Assembly: GCA_963664715.2 (NCBI GenBank)
Contig: CAXXUY010000007.1
Location: 1-64,000, forward strand
DNA from: JAPOXR01 sp963664715
Lineage (GTDB): Bacteria > Pseudomonadota > Alphaproteobacteria > Rhodobacterales > Rhodobacteraceae
Direction of reading: 5' to 3'
DNA: 64,000 nucleotides
Positions 8,134 to 16,494 of this stretch are shown piece by piece (position 1 is the stretch's first letter; each line of letters begins with the position of its first letter). The position numbers were made by a program, and so were the translations under genes. The notes under the pieces were generated by a model that saw only the letters and a program-made list of their open reading frames with translations, was not told where the DNA came from and ran no database searches.

Positions 8134-9147
8134 GTGGAGACAATCAGACCAGGAGCCAGAAACCTGATTACGGATGTAGCCGGCCTGATGGTCGGCAATG
8201 CCGATGATCCAAGGGTCAGGACAGGATCAACGGTGGTTGTGGGGGAAGAGCCCTTCACCGCCGGTGTTTGCGTGCTTGGCGGTGCGCCGGGAACAAGGGA
8301 GACGGAGCTGTTGGCTCCGGACCGCCTGGTTCAGGAGGTGGATGCCCTCGTGCTCTCCGGGGGATCCGCGTTCGGGCTTGATGCCGCCTCGGGAGTTGCA
8401 GATGCCCTCGTTGAAGCAGGTCGCGGATTTGCCGTGGGGCCTGCCAGGGTTCCGATCGTGCCATGTGCGATTCTCTTCGACCTGTTGAACGGTGGCGACA
8501 AGAACTGGTCCGACAACCCCTACAAGCGCTTGGGCAGAACTGCCCTCGGAGCCGTATCTCTGGATTTCGAGATCGGCACCGCCGGCGCCGGCGCCGGTGC
8601 AACCACTTTCGACCTGAAGGGCGGTCTCGGTTCCGCTTCGGCGGTAACTGAAAACGGCTACACCGTCGGAGCATTGGTGGCAGTGAATTCCGTCGGGTCT
8701 GCAGTCAAGGCGGGTGGCCCTGCATTCTGGGCAGCACCGTTCGAATTCGGGGCCGAATTCGGCGGAGTGCCGTGTTCCGGAAGCTTCGATCCGTGCTGGG
8801 AAATCGAACTCGAAATCCCCGGCGCCTCTCAAGGTGCAAACACGACCATTGCGATTGTCGCCACAGACGCCGTTCTCAGTCAGTCCGAGACGACGCGGCT
8901 TGCAGCTGCCGCCCATGCCGGTCTGGCCCGGTCCATCGTGCCATCGCACACCGTGTTTGACGGTGACCTCGTATTCGCGGCGTCCACTGGCCGCCGGACG
9001 ATCGAGGATGACGGCCAGGACAAGCTGAAACTGGGGCATGCCGCGGCATGCTGTCTTGCCAGGGCCGTGGCTCGCGGCATCCATGCGGCGAGGCCGGAAA
9101 GCAGCGACATCAAGCCGGCATGGCAGTCCCTGTTCGGTTCCAATTGA
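8134..9147 (+). CDS. P1 family peptidase (DmpA/BapA-like aminopeptidase)
   Basis: N-terminal-nucleophile hydrolase of peptidase family S58, 337 aa. Enzymes of this family mature by self-cleavage and release N-terminal residues from small or beta-peptides. The expected cleavage motif is present as KGGLGSAS at residues 162-169, making S167 the likely new N-terminal nucleophile. ALVLSGGSAFGLDAASG (71-87) is another family hallmark. The GTG at 8134 overlaps the best purine-rich stretch, so the start may be slightly off. It is divergent from gabD across about 110 bases. No signal peptide is evident. Confidence 0.83.
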   Translation: METIRPGARNLITDVAGLMVGNADDPRVRTGSTVVVGEEPFTAGVCVLGGAPGTRETELLAPDRLVQEVDALVLSGGSAFGLDAASGVADALVEAGRGFAVGPARVPIVPCAILFDLLNGGDKNWSDNPYKRLGRTALGAVSLDFEIGTAGAGAGATTFDLKGGLGSASAVTENGYTVGALVAVNSVGSAVKAGGPAFWAAPFEFGAEFGGVPCSGSFDPCWEIELEIPGASQGANTTIAIVATDAVLSQSETTRLAAAAHAGLARSIVPSHTVFDGDLVFAASTGRRTIEDDGQDKLKLGHAAACCLARAVARGIHAARPESSDIKPAWQSLFGSN

Positions 9148-9258
9148 CCAGGCGCGCGACTGAACGGTGTACCTTCGTGCAGATCCGGGATCGTGTCCGG
9201 TTCCGTGAGGTGCGATCCAAACGGCCATCCCGGTCAGGTCGCCAGCGCGGATCCGGGA

Positions 9259-10008
9259 TCAAAGGAATCTCAGCAGGTGATGTCCGTCTTCCTCGTACCG
9301 GAATGGTACGCGTGCAGCCGGCTGACCTCCGAGCCCGATCACTCGCCTGAGCTCTTCGATCACCATCCTGGTGATGGATGGAAAGTCGAAATCTGCAACC
9401 TCGTTCAGGCTCACCCACTGAAGGCTTGCCAGTTCACCGGACGCATCCCGAAAGTCGTCGGGATCTCCGACCAGGGGAATGACGTCGACATCGCCGAAGA
9501 AGAACCTTGCGTCGAATCGTCTGCTCAGGCCGGGTGGCGTGATCGCCCGGTAGAAGAAGACAAGGCCTTCGGCGCTGGGCAGCCAGGCCGGTGTACAGAA
9601 TTTCCGCCAGCCGGGCGGGACTGTTCCAATCTTCGAACCATCTGGCACCCTCTCCGCCAGGCGAAGGCCGGTCTCTTCCCAGACCTCCCGGACGGCGCAT
9701 CGCAGGATGCTCTCGGAAGGGATGGCGCCGGATTTCTTCTGCAGCCTTTCCATGCAGACAGGGCGCGGGGTTCCCAGGAGCCTGACCGTTTCATCGCCGG
9801 GATCAACTGAGCCGCCCGGGAACACAAACTTGCCCGGCATGAAGACAGCGTTGCCGCCGCGCTGCCCGGCCAGGAAACTGGGATCGTTCAGGCGGTCCCG
9901 GACCAGCACGACGCTCGCCGCATCCCTGATTTCACTGTCGCTGGTCAAACTTTTGTCCCGAAGCAACCGCCTTGATGTGGAACGAAGACTGTTGATTGCA
10001 TCCGGCAT
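9259..10008 (-). CDS. Nudix family hydrolase
   Basis: Hydrolase of nucleoside-diphosphate-linked compounds, about 249 aa. The Nudix catalytic core REVWEETGL (pattern REUXEEXGU) is intact, preceded by PGKFVFPGGSVDPGDE. Length and layout resemble the larger CoA/ADP-sugar-type Nudix proteins of alphaproteobacteria. The start is uncertain: ATG 10008 begins MPDAINSLR, while an upstream in-frame ATG at 10074 would add 22 residues. Neither has a strong ribosome site. The substrate cannot be told from sequence. Confidence 0.78.
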   Translation of the reverse strand: MPDAINSLRSTSRRLLRDKSLTSDSEIRDAASVVLVRDRLNDPSFLAGQRGGNAVFMPGKFVFPGGSVDPGDETVRLLGTPRPVCMERLQKKSGAIPSESILRCAVREVWEETGLRLAERVPDGSKIGTVPPGWRKFCTPAWLPSAEGLVFFYRAITPPGLSRRFDARFFFGDVDVIPLVGDPDDFRDASGELASLQWVSLNEVADFDFPSITRMVIEELRRVIGLGGQPAARVPFRYEEDGHHLLRFL

Positions 10009-10249
10009 ACTATGCTGATTGCCAAGAGCCTCCAACTCTGCGATGCATGCTGGCCGCCGCGTCGAAATGGGCATGCATGCGACGCCCAGGGACGCAGCCT
10101 GCAACCCAGATTGCAGTCCCGACTTTCGAACAACAGGAAATGGCGATAAGTCGAGGCTGTATTCGGGTTCCGTGCAGGATGCGCGTTCAGCCCCGCGGGA
10201 CAACAACGGCAAAGATGTTCACGAAACACTCCAAGGAAGGAAACTGTCA

Positions 10250-11140
10250 ATGGAAAACCAGGATCGCGTCGCCCGATTTGCTGAGGGCAGGGGATTTGTT
10301 GCGGCGCTCGACCAGAGCGGCGGTTCGACCGGAAAGGCCCTCGCACTCTACGGCGTCGGAGAAGACAGATATTCGGACGACGAGGAAATGATGACATTGG
10401 CGCACGCCATGCGTGTGCGCATCATGACCGCGACAAAGTTCTCCGGCGAACGGATTCTCGGAGCGATACTATTCGAGCGAACCATGATGGAGACAGCAAA
10501 CGGGATTCCCGTACCCGATTTCCTTTGGGAGGAGAGAGGAATTCTCCCATTCCTGAAGATCGATATAGGCCTGGCGGACAGGCAGGATGGGATCAGCCTG
10601 ATGAAACCCGTGCCCGACATGGATAGGCGCCTGGAGAGAGCCTGTGAAATGAAGATCTTCGGAACAAAGATGAGATCGGTCGTTCATGAACCGACCAGGC
10701 GGGGAGTGAAGTCGATCGTCGACCAGCAGTTCGAATTCGCGGAACGGATTATCGATCACGGCCTGCTGCCGATCGTGGAGCCCGAGGTGTCGATCGATTG
10801 CGCCGAGAAGGGCAATTGCGAAGACATGCTGTTCGAGGAACTCCTGAGCCACGTGAATGCACTGACGCCGGGTCGAAAGATTGCCCTGAAGCTGACCTTG
10901 CCCGACTCCCCCGGGCGCTATGCCGAACTGATCGCACATGACCAGGTCGTCCGGGTGACCGCCCTTTCCGGTGGATACAGCAGGGATGAGGCATGCCGAA
11001 GACTCACTGCAAACAGCGGGATGATTGCAAGTTTCTCGCGTGCTCTTGCCGAAGGTATCGTCGAATCCATGGATGACCAGACATTCAACTCGGAACTGGG
11101 CAACTCGATTGACCGCATTCATGCGGCGTCCTGCACGTAG
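10250..11140 (+). CDS. fba: Fructose-bisphosphate aldolase class I
   Basis: Schiff-base aldolase interconverting fructose 1,6-bisphosphate with dihydroxyacetone phosphate and glyceraldehyde 3-phosphate, 296 aa. It shows AALDQSGGSTGKAL near the N-terminus, HEPTRRGVKSIVDQQ, PIVEPEVSID and the lysine-bearing KIALKLTLPD, all marks of the short bacterial class I family. The ATG at 10250 has AAGGAAGG nine bases upstream. It acts in glycolysis/gluconeogenesis with the glpX fructose-bisphosphatase encoded 14 kb away. It is divergent from the Nudix gene. Confidence 0.92.
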   Translation: MENQDRVARFAEGRGFVAALDQSGGSTGKALALYGVGEDRYSDDEEMMTLAHAMRVRIMTATKFSGERILGAILFERTMMETANGIPVPDFLWEERGILPFLKIDIGLADRQDGISLMKPVPDMDRRLERACEMKIFGTKMRSVVHEPTRRGVKSIVDQQFEFAERIIDHGLLPIVEPEVSIDCAEKGNCEDMLFEELLSHVNALTPGRKIALKLTLPDSPGRYAELIAHDQVVRVTALSGGYSRDEACRRLTANSGMIASFSRALAEGIVESMDDQTFNSELGNSIDRIHAASCT

Positions 11141-11293
11141 CAGGATTCTGATTTTCCATCAGACGAGACGCGTTCAATCAATTCCTGGCCGTTGTTGGCC
11201 GGGACTGCGACGGACTCTCTGGCCACGGACGTATAATGGTAAGTGGCCGGCGAATTGTCCGGTCGATCGTGGATATCGAAGGGAAAACAGGCA

Positions 11294-11818
11294 ATGAAAC
11301 AACAAGGTCTCAAAATGCTTCTGGCGGGCACCGCAGTTGGCGCCGTTGCAGCGGTAACACTGTCTCCGGCCGCGGCGGATTCAGGGGGAAAATGGTCCGG
11401 CAAGGCAGGGCATCGGATAATGGGCGTTGAATTCGCCGAACTGGACACGGACGGCGACGGCCAACTGAGCGAGGAAGAATTCGCAGCGGCAAAGATGGTG
11501 TGGCTGTCGTCAAGGGACAGCGACGGGGACGGAATGCTTTCCCAGGAAGAACTCGAGGCCGCAATACTTGAACACATGAAAGAGATTGCCAGCAAGAGTT
11601 CCAGCGGAATGATCGACAGACTCGACGAAAACGATGATGGCATGATCAGCGTCGATGAACTGGGTGGCCGCTACGATCCGTCAGATGTATTTTCCCGCCT
11701 TGATGAAGACGAGGACGGGATGATCTCGGAAAGTGAATTCGGACGCATGATGTCGAGGGATGGCAAAAGGCGCGGCCATGGCAGCAGGAAAGGTTGGCGT
11801 GACCACGACCGCAAGTAA
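11294..11818 (+). CDS. Secreted four-EF-hand protein
   Basis: Predicted periplasmic or secreted calcium-binding protein, 174 aa. Residues 1-28 form a signal peptide ending SPAAA-DS. Four canonical 12-residue EF-hand loops begin at D51 (DTDGDGQLSEEE), D75 (DSDGDGMLSQEE), D111 (DENDDGMISVDE) and D137 (DEDEDGMISESE), all with the Asp/Gly/Glu ligand pattern intact. The tail is rich in Arg, His and Lys. A TATAAT hexamer at 11232-11237 could serve a promoter, but its -35 is weak. It sits directly upstream of an ECF sigma factor and two membrane proteins, suggesting that metal binding may be linked to that circuit. Confidence 0.85.
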   Translation: MKQQGLKMLLAGTAVGAVAAVTLSPAAADSGGKWSGKAGHRIMGVEFAELDTDGDGQLSEEEFAAAKMVWLSSRDSDGDGMLSQEELEAAILEHMKEIASKSSSGMIDRLDENDDGMISVDELGGRYDPSDVFSRLDEDEDGMISESEFGRMMSRDGKRRGHGSRKGWRDHDRK

Positions 11819-11825
11819 AAATGTA

Positions 11826-11855
11826 CCGGCCGGCGTCATTGATGGTGCCGGCCGG
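11826..11855 (+). other. Hairpin between EF-hand and sigma-factor genes
   Basis: Perfect 9-bp inverted repeat CCGGCCGGC (11826-11834) / GCCGGCCGG (11847-11855) with a 12-base loop, starting 8 bases after the EF-hand stop. There is no T-run after it, so it may be an mRNA-stabilising or attenuating hairpin rather than a classical terminator. Confidence 0.45.
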
Positions 11856-11897
11856 ACCGGCAGTTGATTGGCTCTCCGATAGACTGCCGGGATACGG

Positions 11898-12479
11898 ATG
11901 AACGGAGCGGGACAAAGTGATGGGACGACCTCGGATGAAGTGCTGCTCGCTGCCTTTGCCGACGGGAGCCCGACTGCGGCCCAGGAAATCGTCGAGCGCC
12001 ACGGGCCAGGCGTGTTCCGGCTTTCCCTGCGGATGCTGGGCAGCCACGCGGAAGCTGAGGAAGTTACCCAGGAAGTCATGTTGAGACTGTGGAAAGTGGC
12101 GCCGAACTGGGAGTCCGGCAGGGCCAGGGTTTCCACCTGGCTTTGGCGGGTTACCGTCAATCTGTGCAATGATGTGTTGCGGAAGGCAAGGGGCACCGGT
12201 CTGGACTCCATCGTCGAGCCTGCGGATGACAGTGCTGTTCCGACAGACAGGATCATGGACAATCAGCGGTTCAGGGCGCTTTACGGGTGTCTTGAAACGC
12301 TCCCCGAGAGGCAGCGGTCGGCAATTGTCCTGAGGCATATCGAGGAAAAGTCGAATCCGGAAATTGCCGAGATCCTGGATACGAGTGTGGAGGCTGTAGA
12401 GAGTCTTCTGGCTCGGGGAATGCGATCGCTTCGGCAGCAGCTTGCCTCTCGCCAGGCAGAACTGGGGTGGAACATATGA
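11898..12479 (+). CDS. ECF-type RNA polymerase sigma factor
   Basis: Sigma-70 family extracytoplasmic-function regulator, 193 aa. Region 2 spans about residues 20-90 (AAQEIVERHGPGVFRLSLRM, then AEEVTQEVMLRLW). Region 4, with its helix-turn-helix, spans about 135-185 (LPERQRSAIVLRHIEEKSNPEIAEIL...VESLLARGMRSLR). No region 1.1 or 3, as expected for ECF sigmas. Its stop overlaps the ATG of the next gene (ATGA at 12476-12479), so sigma and membrane partner are translationally coupled, the usual arrangement for sigma/anti-sigma pairs. Confidence 0.9.
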   Translation: MNGAGQSDGTTSDEVLLAAFADGSPTAAQEIVERHGPGVFRLSLRMLGSHAEAEEVTQEVMLRLWKVAPNWESGRARVSTWLWRVTVNLCNDVLRKARGTGLDSIVEPADDSAVPTDRIMDNQRFRALYGCLETLPERQRSAIVLRHIEEKSNPEIAEILDTSVEAVESLLARGMRSLRQQLASRQAELGWNI

Positions 12480-12856
12480 GCCAGGGCGAACGGAAGCCAA
12501 TGCCAGATCCGGAACTGGAACCATTCTTCACTGCTGTGCGCAGGAACAGCGAACTGGAACTTCCACAGGGACTGCGCCGGTCAATTCTGGCCTCGGCACG
12601 GCGTGTTCAGGCAGAGAGCCTGCACGAAACGGTCAAGCGTTGGGAATTCGGGCGGTGGTGGGCAGCATTTCGGCTGTGGAGCCCTGCATGGCAGCCTGCC
12701 GGCGTGCTCGCGGCATTTGCCCTGATCGGCTTCGGTGCCGGCTTCATCCTTGCGGACAATGTCGAACTCCTTGCAGCCGAGTTCATGACAGCCGGTTCAG
12801 GGGTTCCCGAAACGGACATCTTTTCCCAGTTTGAACAGCTGGTCATGGAGGGCTGA
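12476..12856 (+). CDS. Small single-pass membrane protein, candidate anti-sigma factor
   Basis: A 126-aa protein with a charged N-terminal cytoplasmic part (about 1-74), one membrane segment at about 76-93 (GVLAAFALIGFGAGFILA) and a short exported tail. No zinc anti-sigma HxxxCxxC motif is present. It overlaps the sigma gene by four bases and precedes the sensor gene by three, the position of an anti-sigma or of a CnrY-like partner in CnrYXH-type systems. The ATG at 12476 is preferred over GTG 12467 because GGGGTGG then serves as ribosome site. The function is inferred from context only. Confidence 0.6.
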   Translation: MSQGERKPMPDPELEPFFTAVRRNSELELPQGLRRSILASARRVQAESLHETVKRWEFGRWWAAFRLWSPAWQPAGVLAAFALIGFGAGFILADNVELLAAEFMTAGSGVPETDIFSQFEQLVMEG

Positions 12857-12859
12857 GGG

Positions 12860-13354
12860 ATGGAAGACAGGGATCGATCGCCCTCCAGACGAAAGAGGTG
12901 GCTCGGCCTGCTACTCGTCGTGTCACTTGGATTGAACCTGCTCATTGTTGGCGCTGCCGTGGGGGTCCTCGTCAAGTGGCCGAGAGACCATTTTGTGCGT
13001 GGCGGATATTTCTTGGGCCCGGCCGGTCTCGGTGCGATCTCCGGCGCGCTGGATGAACGGCACGGGAAGCTTGTGGGAGATGCACTCAGGGACAAGGGGC
13101 GAACATTCGGTCAATTGCGCAGCGAGGCCAGGACGAACGTATCAAGCCTGGTAAGGATATTGAGGTCCGACCCCTTCGACCCGGCTGAACTGGAAGGCTA
13201 CTTCAGGGATGAAAGGGCACGTGCCGCCGGGATGCTTGAAGAAGGGCACGATCTCATACTCCCGAGGATCCTGGACATGTCGTCACAGGAAAGGCACGAA
13301 TTCGCCGACCGTATCGAGCATCGATTCGACAGGCGAGACCGGCGAGGGCACTGA
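12860..13354 (+). CDS. Periplasmic metal-sensor-like protein (CpxP/CnrX/Spy type)
   Basis: A 164-aa membrane-anchored protein. After a basic N-terminus, one transmembrane helix spans about residues 14-38. The exported domain is helical and charged, with the LxxxRxExRxxxxxLxxxLRSDPFDPAELE style of the heavy-metal-resistance/CpxP family, and ends in a His/Arg/Asp-rich tail. CnrX-like proteins sense metal in the periplasm and control an ECF sigma through a membrane anti-sigma. The order sigma, membrane protein, sensor is consistent with such a circuit. The ligand is unknown. Confidence 0.7.
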   Translation: MEDRDRSPSRRKRWLGLLLVVSLGLNLLIVGAAVGVLVKWPRDHFVRGGYFLGPAGLGAISGALDERHGKLVGDALRDKGRTFGQLRSEARTNVSSLVRILRSDPFDPAELEGYFRDERARAAGMLEEGHDLILPRILDMSSQERHEFADRIEHRFDRRDRRGH

Positions 13355-13407
13355 CGTCGTCAGGGCATCGGGCAGGCGGCCTGCGTGGTTGTGGCAGTGA
13401 CCCCTTC

Positions 13408-14544
13408 TCAGTTGCAGTCTGCCAGAAAGTCATCGGCGAGCATGCTCACGACTTCCTTGAGCGCCTCCCTTTCATCCGCACCGGCTTCCACGGACCTGGC
13501 AAACCGCGCGCGTTGCCGCTTGGTCGAATTGCCGCGCTGGACGATCGTCTTGGTCCATTCCACTTCTGCTTCGGTTCCCAATTCAATGGCGTCCTGGCGG
13601 ATAAGTTCGACCAACTCCGAGATCAGGTCTTCGAAAGGAACGAGCATCGTCTTTCCATGATCGATCAGGGGTTCGTCCGCACCGTAGCGCTGCGCGCGCC
13701 AGCGATTTTCGTTAATCAGGGTTGGAGGGTAATGCCTCCAGCGCTGGTTGAGTGACCTCAATCGGAAGAGATAGGCCACAATTGCCTGGAACGTCGCGGT
13801 GATTGCAATGGTATCCTTCATCCTGCTGCAGACATCCGTAACCCTCTGTTCAATTGTCGGAAACTTCACCGAGGGTCGAATGTCCCACCAGATCTTGGTC
13901 CCGTCCTGCAGGCTGCCGGACTGAACCAGCTGGTCAACAAGCCGCGTAAAGGTCGCATAGGAATTGAGATTGTCGGGAAGCCCGGTTCGCGGCAGGGCAT
14001 CGAACACGGCAAGGCGGTAAGAGGCCAGTGAGGTGTCCTCTCCTTCCCAGTAAGGAGACGAGCATGACAGCGCCAGGAGGTGAGGCAGGAAATAGGCCAC
14101 CTGGTTCATGAGGTCGATGCGAAGATCCTGATCCTCGATTTCGAGATGCGTGTGCATTCCACAAATCAGCATTCGACTTGCTGACATGCCGAGTTCCCTG
14201 TGCAGGGTAATGTACCTGTCTTTCGGGGTGTAGAGTTGGTCACGCCTGTTGGCGAAGGGGTGTGTCGAGGACGCGATGATCCTGTAGCCAAACTGCTCGG
14301 CTGTGTTTTCGGTCAGCAAGCGAAGCTCGCACAGCTCGTCCCGCGCATGATGGATTGAGTGGTGTGGTCTCGTGCCAACCTCGATCTGGCAGCGGAGGTA
14401 TTCATTCGTGGTCCGGTCGTCAGACAGTTGCCGGCATCTTTCCATGAAAGCCGGGTCAGGTTCGGGAACCAGGTCGAAGGTCTCCCGGTTGATTATCAGG
14501 TATTCCTCTTCGATTCCGATTCTGAGCGAGGGACGTTTCAACAT
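13408..14544 (-). CDS. Carboxylate-amine ligase, YbdK/GCS2 family
   Basis: ATP-grasp-like ligase of the glutamate-cysteine ligase 2 family, 378 aa. It begins LRIGIEEEYLI, the family N-terminal signature, and continues with GTRPHHSIHHARDEL, MHTHLEI, SCSSPYWEGEDTSLASYRLA and ENRWRAQRYG. YbdK-type proteins have weak glutamate-cysteine ligase activity; the true substrate here is open. The ATG at 14544 has AGGAGAG at good spacing. The gene converges on the sigma-factor cluster. Confidence 0.85.
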   Translation of the reverse strand: MLKRPSLRIGIEEEYLIINRETFDLVPEPDPAFMERCRQLSDDRTTNEYLRCQIEVGTRPHHSIHHARDELCELRLLTENTAEQFGYRIIASSTHPFANRRDQLYTPKDRYITLHRELGMSASRMLICGMHTHLEIEDQDLRIDLMNQVAYFLPHLLALSCSSPYWEGEDTSLASYRLAVFDALPRTGLPDNLNSYATFTRLVDQLVQSGSLQDGTKIWWDIRPSVKFPTIEQRVTDVCSRMKDTIAITATFQAIVAYLFRLRSLNQRWRHYPPTLINENRWRAQRYGADEPLIDHGKTMLVPFEDLISELVELIRQDAIELGTEAEVEWTKTIVQRGNSTKRQRARFARSVEAGADEREALKEVVSMLADDFLADCN

Positions 14545-14900
14545 GACTGAACTCTCTCCTGGCTTCGGCAGGTTGTTTCCTGCGGCCTGCAACCCGGCTC
14601 AAGAAGAATCTGCAAATCTGCAGGCCACTAGCGGTTCCCCGGATGGGAAAACCGGATTGGAGTCGAAAAGGCAAGCAGGTTCCATCTGCCTCGGGTGAAC
14701 ATCACTCTTGCCGGGTCAGCAAAGCCCTGTGCGTCCAACGGCACTGCTGTTGTCGGCAATCGGCGCTGGCACCGCATTCCGGTTCGCCAGCAACCAAACC
14801 GGGGCCGGATGCGGATTCTCGACCCGGACGGCTCGGGTTGCGCAGAAACTGCCTTTTGCCATCGGATGCCAGGTCTTGATTGCTCGTCACGAATTGCCAC
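14545..14900. other. Intergenic region, nothing recognised
   Basis: About 356 bases between the ybdK-like gene and the end of the seven-gene operon. It must carry the ybdK-like promoter and perhaps the terminator of the operon. I found no clear hairpin with T-run, no RNA gene and no supported small gene. Confidence 0.4.
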
Positions 14901-15677
14901 TCAGAACGTGGCCGTGACACCCCCGTCAACGGCAAGAATCTGGCCAGTAACGTAAGCCGCCTCGGGCGACACGAGGAAGCAGGCTGCGCCTGCAATATCC
15001 TCCGGCTTGCCAGGCCGGCCGAGCGGGATCTTTCCATGCTTGAGATACACGGTTCGGAAATACTTGGTTTCGTGCTCATGGCCGCCATCGGCCAGACGGG
15101 CCATCCGTGTATCGATGAAACCGGGTGCAATGCCGTTTACGGTAATTCTCTTTGGGGCGAGATCGCAGGCAAGCGCCCGCACCATGTTCACGATTCCGCC
15201 TTTCGCACTCGAATAGGGCAGGGAGTCGGGGGAGCCAAACTGCCCCATGATGCTGGCGGTCATCAGGATCCGCCCGCCGGTGGTTTCCATGAGAGGCACC
15301 GCGGCGAGGGTGCAGACCAGCGCCCCGTCGAGATTGACTCGCGTCACCGCGCGAAACCGTTCAATCGTCAGGTCCGGGTAGGGGCATATGTCCAGGATCG
15401 CTGCGTTGTTCACAAGGACATCCAGCCGGGAGTGGTCATTTGCAATTTGCGCAAAGAGTTGCTCACAGGCTATGGAATCAGTGATGTCGAGAACGGCAGG
15501 AATGATCTGTTCCGGACATTCGGGAAGAGACTTGACCCGGTCCAGTTCGTCACCATCGATGTCTGCGAGTACCGTCACTGCGCCTTCCCTGGCAAGTTGC
15601 ATGCCGATCGCAAGGCCTATGCCGCGTGCTCCACCGGTCACCATGGCAACCTGGCCCTCAAAACGATTTCCTTTCAT
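14901..15677 (-). CDS. SDR family oxidoreductase
   Basis: Classical short-chain dehydrogenase, 258 aa. The Rossmann motif TGGARGIG is at about residues 14-21, with an acidic ADID after strand 2 that favours NAD. NNAAIL, the catalytic S of TASIMGQFG, and YSSAK supply the Ser-Tyr-Lys triad. The C-terminal PGKPEDIAGAACFLVSPEAAYVTGQ is typical of sugar and polyol dehydrogenases. It is the last gene of the GntR-regulated operon; its ATG lies one base from the preceding permease stop. In context it probably oxidises a sugar or sugar acid imported by that operon. Confidence 0.88.
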   Translation of the reverse strand: MKGNRFEGQVAMVTGGARGIGLAIGMQLAREGAVTVLADIDGDELDRVKSLPECPEQIIPAVLDITDSIACEQLFAQIANDHSRLDVLVNNAAILDICPYPDLTIERFRAVTRVNLDGALVCTLAAVPLMETTGGRILMTASIMGQFGSPDSLPYSSAKGGIVNMVRALACDLAPKRITVNGIAPGFIDTRMARLADGGHEHETKYFRTVYLKHGKIPLGRPGKPEDIAGAACFLVSPEAAYVTGQILAVDGGVTATF

Positions 15678-15678
15678 C

Positions 15679-16494
15679 TCAAATCCTTGTGATCCTGTTG
15701 CTCTCGATCCCCCCGCTTCGTCTCCATGCAAACGCGACGACCACTGTGAGGACGATGGAAAACACGAGAATCAGGGTTATCAGTGCATTTATCTCCGGGG
15801 TGAACCCGACCCGCATCATGGCGTAGAGGCGGACCGGCAGTGTCGCGTCCGTTCCTGCCAGAAAAAGCGTGATCATGGTTTCGTCGAACGACAGTGCAAA
15901 CGCAAGGATGCCGGCGGTCAAGAGTGGCATCCGGAGGTTCGGCAGAATGATAAACCGGAATGTCTGCAGCTTGCTTGCCCCCAGGTCATGAGCAGCCTCC
16001 ACAAGGCTGCGGCTGAGTGCGTTCAGGCGCGTGAGTATGATGCGGTAGATGATCGCAAGCACGAATGCGGCATGGCCGACGATGATCGTGGCAAGGCCAC
16101 GCGGAATGCCGGTTTCCCTGAAATAGATGAGAAGGGAAAGGCCGGTAATGATCGGCGGCAGCAGGAAGGGAAGAAAGATGACATACTCGAGAAGGCGGGC
16201 AGAACGCGATGTCGGTTGGGCGTTCACATGCAATGCCGCCAGTGTGGCAAAGGCCGTCGCTGCAATAATGGATGTCAACCCGACGAGGATCGAGTTTTGC
16301 AATGCCTCGCCGAGTGCCTCGTTTTCAAACAGGCGCAAATACCACTCGAATGAAAATGTATCCCACTTCACGCGGCCCCGGCGCATGGAAAAGAAGGACA
16401 GGACAAAGACCAGGATGATCGGAAGGTACAGTGCCAGGTACACGAGAAAGGACACCGAAGTGAGCAAAACATCGATAAGGCGCAAACGCTTCAT
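15679..16494 (-). CDS. PotC-type ABC transporter permease
   Basis: Inner-membrane permease of the spermidine/putrescine/opine class, 271 aa, about six transmembrane helices. The coupling EAA loop LVEAAHDLGASKLQTFRFIILPN contacts the ATPase. FALSFDETMITLFLAG is characteristic of PotC-like subunits. Translation starts at ATG 16494, whose ATGA overlaps the upstream permease stop by four bases; the open frame extends farther upstream without similarity. It pairs with the PotB-like permease encoded upstream. Confidence 0.9.
   Translation of the reverse strand: MKRLRLIDVLLTSVSFLVYLALYLPIILVFVLSFFSMRRGRVKWDTFSFEWYLRLFENEALGEALQNSILVGLTSIIAATAFATLAALHVNAQPTSRSARLLEYVIFLPFLLPPIITGLSLLIYFRETGIPRGLATIIVGHAAFVLAIIYRIILTRLNALSRSLVEAAHDLGASKLQTFRFIILPNLRMPLLTAGILAFALSFDETMITLFLAGTDATLPVRLYAMMRVGFTPEINALITLILVFSIVLTVVVAFAWRRSGGIESNRITRI

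Noticed and set aside
8227..9228. Open frame antisense to the P1 peptidase gene
   Set aside because: No similarity or ribosome site; fully explained as a shadow of the peptidase gene.
12476..12856. Zinc-binding anti-sigma factor
   Set aside because: No HxxxCxxC motif; only position and the single membrane helix support an anti-sigma role.
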